DNA of 33,866 bases from an uncultured Clostridia bacterium. GTDB lineage: Bacteria > Bacillota > Clostridia > Christensenellales > UBA3700. Both the position numbers and the translations under genes were made by a program. The notes beneath the pieces were generated by a model. It saw only the letters and a list, made by a program, of their open reading frames with translations. It was not told where the DNA came from and did no database searches. The stretch's first letter is position 1, and each line of letters starts with the position of its first letter. The stretch is taken from the NCBI GenBank assembly GCA_947177795.1, contig CAMWVR010000016.1, positions 1 through 33,866 on the forward strand. The letters run 5' to 3'. Shown piece after piece: positions 33,095 through 33,866 of this stretch.

Positions 33095-33865
33095 TTAAAC
33101 GTTATTTTTACCGAAAATTATCTCATACAGCGCCGTTGACATGCTCACTCCAGCATTGAGAGATTCGATTTTTCCGCTCATCGGAAGCGAAATTATTTTG
33201 CTAACAGACCTGAAATAATCGGACAATCCTCTGCTCTCATTGCCCACGACAAGCGCAAAAGGCGTGTCAATTTTTTTTATTGAATAAAGATTTTCGCCGT
33301 TCATATCCAATGCGTAAACATGATGATTTTCAAGTAATTTGATTGCTTCGGCATGAGACTTTTCAATGACTTTTACGGCAAAAATTCCCCCCATTGACGC
33401 TCTAATTACTTTCGGCGAAAGGTGGTCGACGCAGTCGATAGCTATGATATTTTCCACTCCGCAAGCAGCGCAAGTTCTGATAATAGTACCCATATTTCCC
33501 GGGTCGCTTACTCCGTCCAGAACGGCGACGCTGCCCTCGATAGCGTCGTCAACTTGGCTAATCTTGAGCGTGGCAAGCACCCCGCTTGGAGTCACGGTAT
33601 CGCTCATTGCAGCCATTACCTTGCTATCAACTAGATTGATAATATCGCTCGCATAACGATTTGCAATATATTCAAATTGGCTAAACTTGTCCTTTTCCAC
33701 AAACAACGCCGTCACTTGAGAATGCGACGGAACGTCCTTTAAAAAATTCTCTCCTTCGACGACAAACTCGCCGCAACTTCTGCGATACGATCTGTCTTTC
33801 AATCTTTTTACGGGTTGAACCTTGGGATTTTTTATGGAAGTTATTACTTCAAAATGAGTATTCAT
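33095..33865 (-). CDS. SpoU/TrmH-family RNA 2'-O-methyltransferase (YsgA-like)
   Basis: This is an S-adenosylmethionine-dependent ribose methyltransferase of the knotted SPOUT fold. Its 256 residues have an N-terminal substrate-binding domain (about 1-100, with GEFVVEGENF) and the three SpoU motifs: DGVSDPGNMGTIIRT (Asn124 and the catalytic Arg130), VVGNESRGLS (208-214 region) and SLPMSGKIESLNAGVSMSTALYE (Ser235-Leu236-Asn237). The domain layout fits the 23S-rRNA-type TsnR/YsgA group; the target is not deducible. The ATG is one base from the window edge, so its ribosome site is not visible and a slightly longer N-terminus cannot be excluded, though the length is already normal. Confidence 0.93.
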   Translation of the reverse strand: MNTHFEVITSIKNPKVQPVKRLKDRSYRRSCGEFVVEGENFLKDVPSHSQVTALFVEKDKFSQFEYIANRYASDIINLVDSKVMAAMSDTVTPSGVLATLKISQVDDAIEGSVAVLDGVSDPGNMGTIIRTCAACGVENIIAIDCVDHLSPKVIRASMGGIFAVKVIEKSHAEAIKLLENHHVYALDMNGENLYSIKKIDTPFALVVGNESRGLSDYFRSVSKIISLPMSGKIESLNAGVSMSTALYEIIFGKNNV

Positions 33866-33866
33866 A

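Noticed and set aside
1..33866. tRNA, rRNA, riboswitch, CRISPR, IS element or prophage
   Set aside because: I looked for these by eye in all intergenic gaps and found none; the gaps are short and explained by promoters, leaders and terminators.

Overview
This looks like a core-chromosome segment of a low-GC, Gram-positive-type bacterium, most likely an uncultured member of the Clostridia. The basis is strong GGAGG-type ribosome sites, near-consensus sigma-A promoters, TGA used as stop, and a gene order long known from Bacillus and Clostridium. I cannot assign a genus. Nearly everything is on the minus strand; the exceptions are two + strand genes at 4541-5547. I see no tRNA, rRNA, insertion sequence, phage gene or CRISPR array, and no gene-free stretch longer than about 285 bases.

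Layout, left to right (transcription mostly runs right to left). (1) 4-4430: DUF2953 gene, scpB, scpA, an M50 site-2 protease and dacF, the usual clostridial chromosome-segregation/sporulation neighbourhood. (2) 4541-5547: two divergent + strand genes. One encodes a free-standing Spo0A-type DNA-binding domain with no receiver; the other encodes a five-helix membrane protein that may be a distant SpoIIM. (3) 5595-7662: rny (RNase Y) and a small Cys-rich DUF3795 gene. (4) 7806-14854: an apparent operon ftsK-pgsA-rimO-cinA(short)-recA. (5) 15139-20602: M16 peptidase, ylxY-type deacetylase, a BspA-like leucine-rich-repeat gene, pnp and rpsO. Apart from the LRR gene this is the Bacillus rpsO-pnp-ylxY-mlpA-spoIIIE order. 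(6) 20773-27403: relA-dtd-MBL hydrolase-hemZ with a six-hairpin-type glycoside hydrolase gene at the end. (7) 27500-32426: recJ, secF and secD. (8) 32620-33865: a DUF1292 gene and a SpoU-family RNA methyltransferase.

The genes are mostly housekeeping: condensin loading (ScpAB), cell-wall trimming, mRNA decay (RNase Y, PNPase), recombination (RecA, RecJ), ribosome modification (RimO, SpoU methyltransferase), stringent response (RelA), D-aminoacyl-tRNA editing (Dtd), phospholipid synthesis (PgsA) and protein export (SecDF). The accessory layer is thin: the Spo0A-C/membrane-protein pair, the LRR gene inside a conserved ribosome/decay cluster, the glycoside hydrolase, and several leader or operator structures. 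The best candidate for something little described is the receiver-less Spo0A domain paired with a membrane protein and divergent from dacF, which itself has a forespore-sigma-like promoter match.
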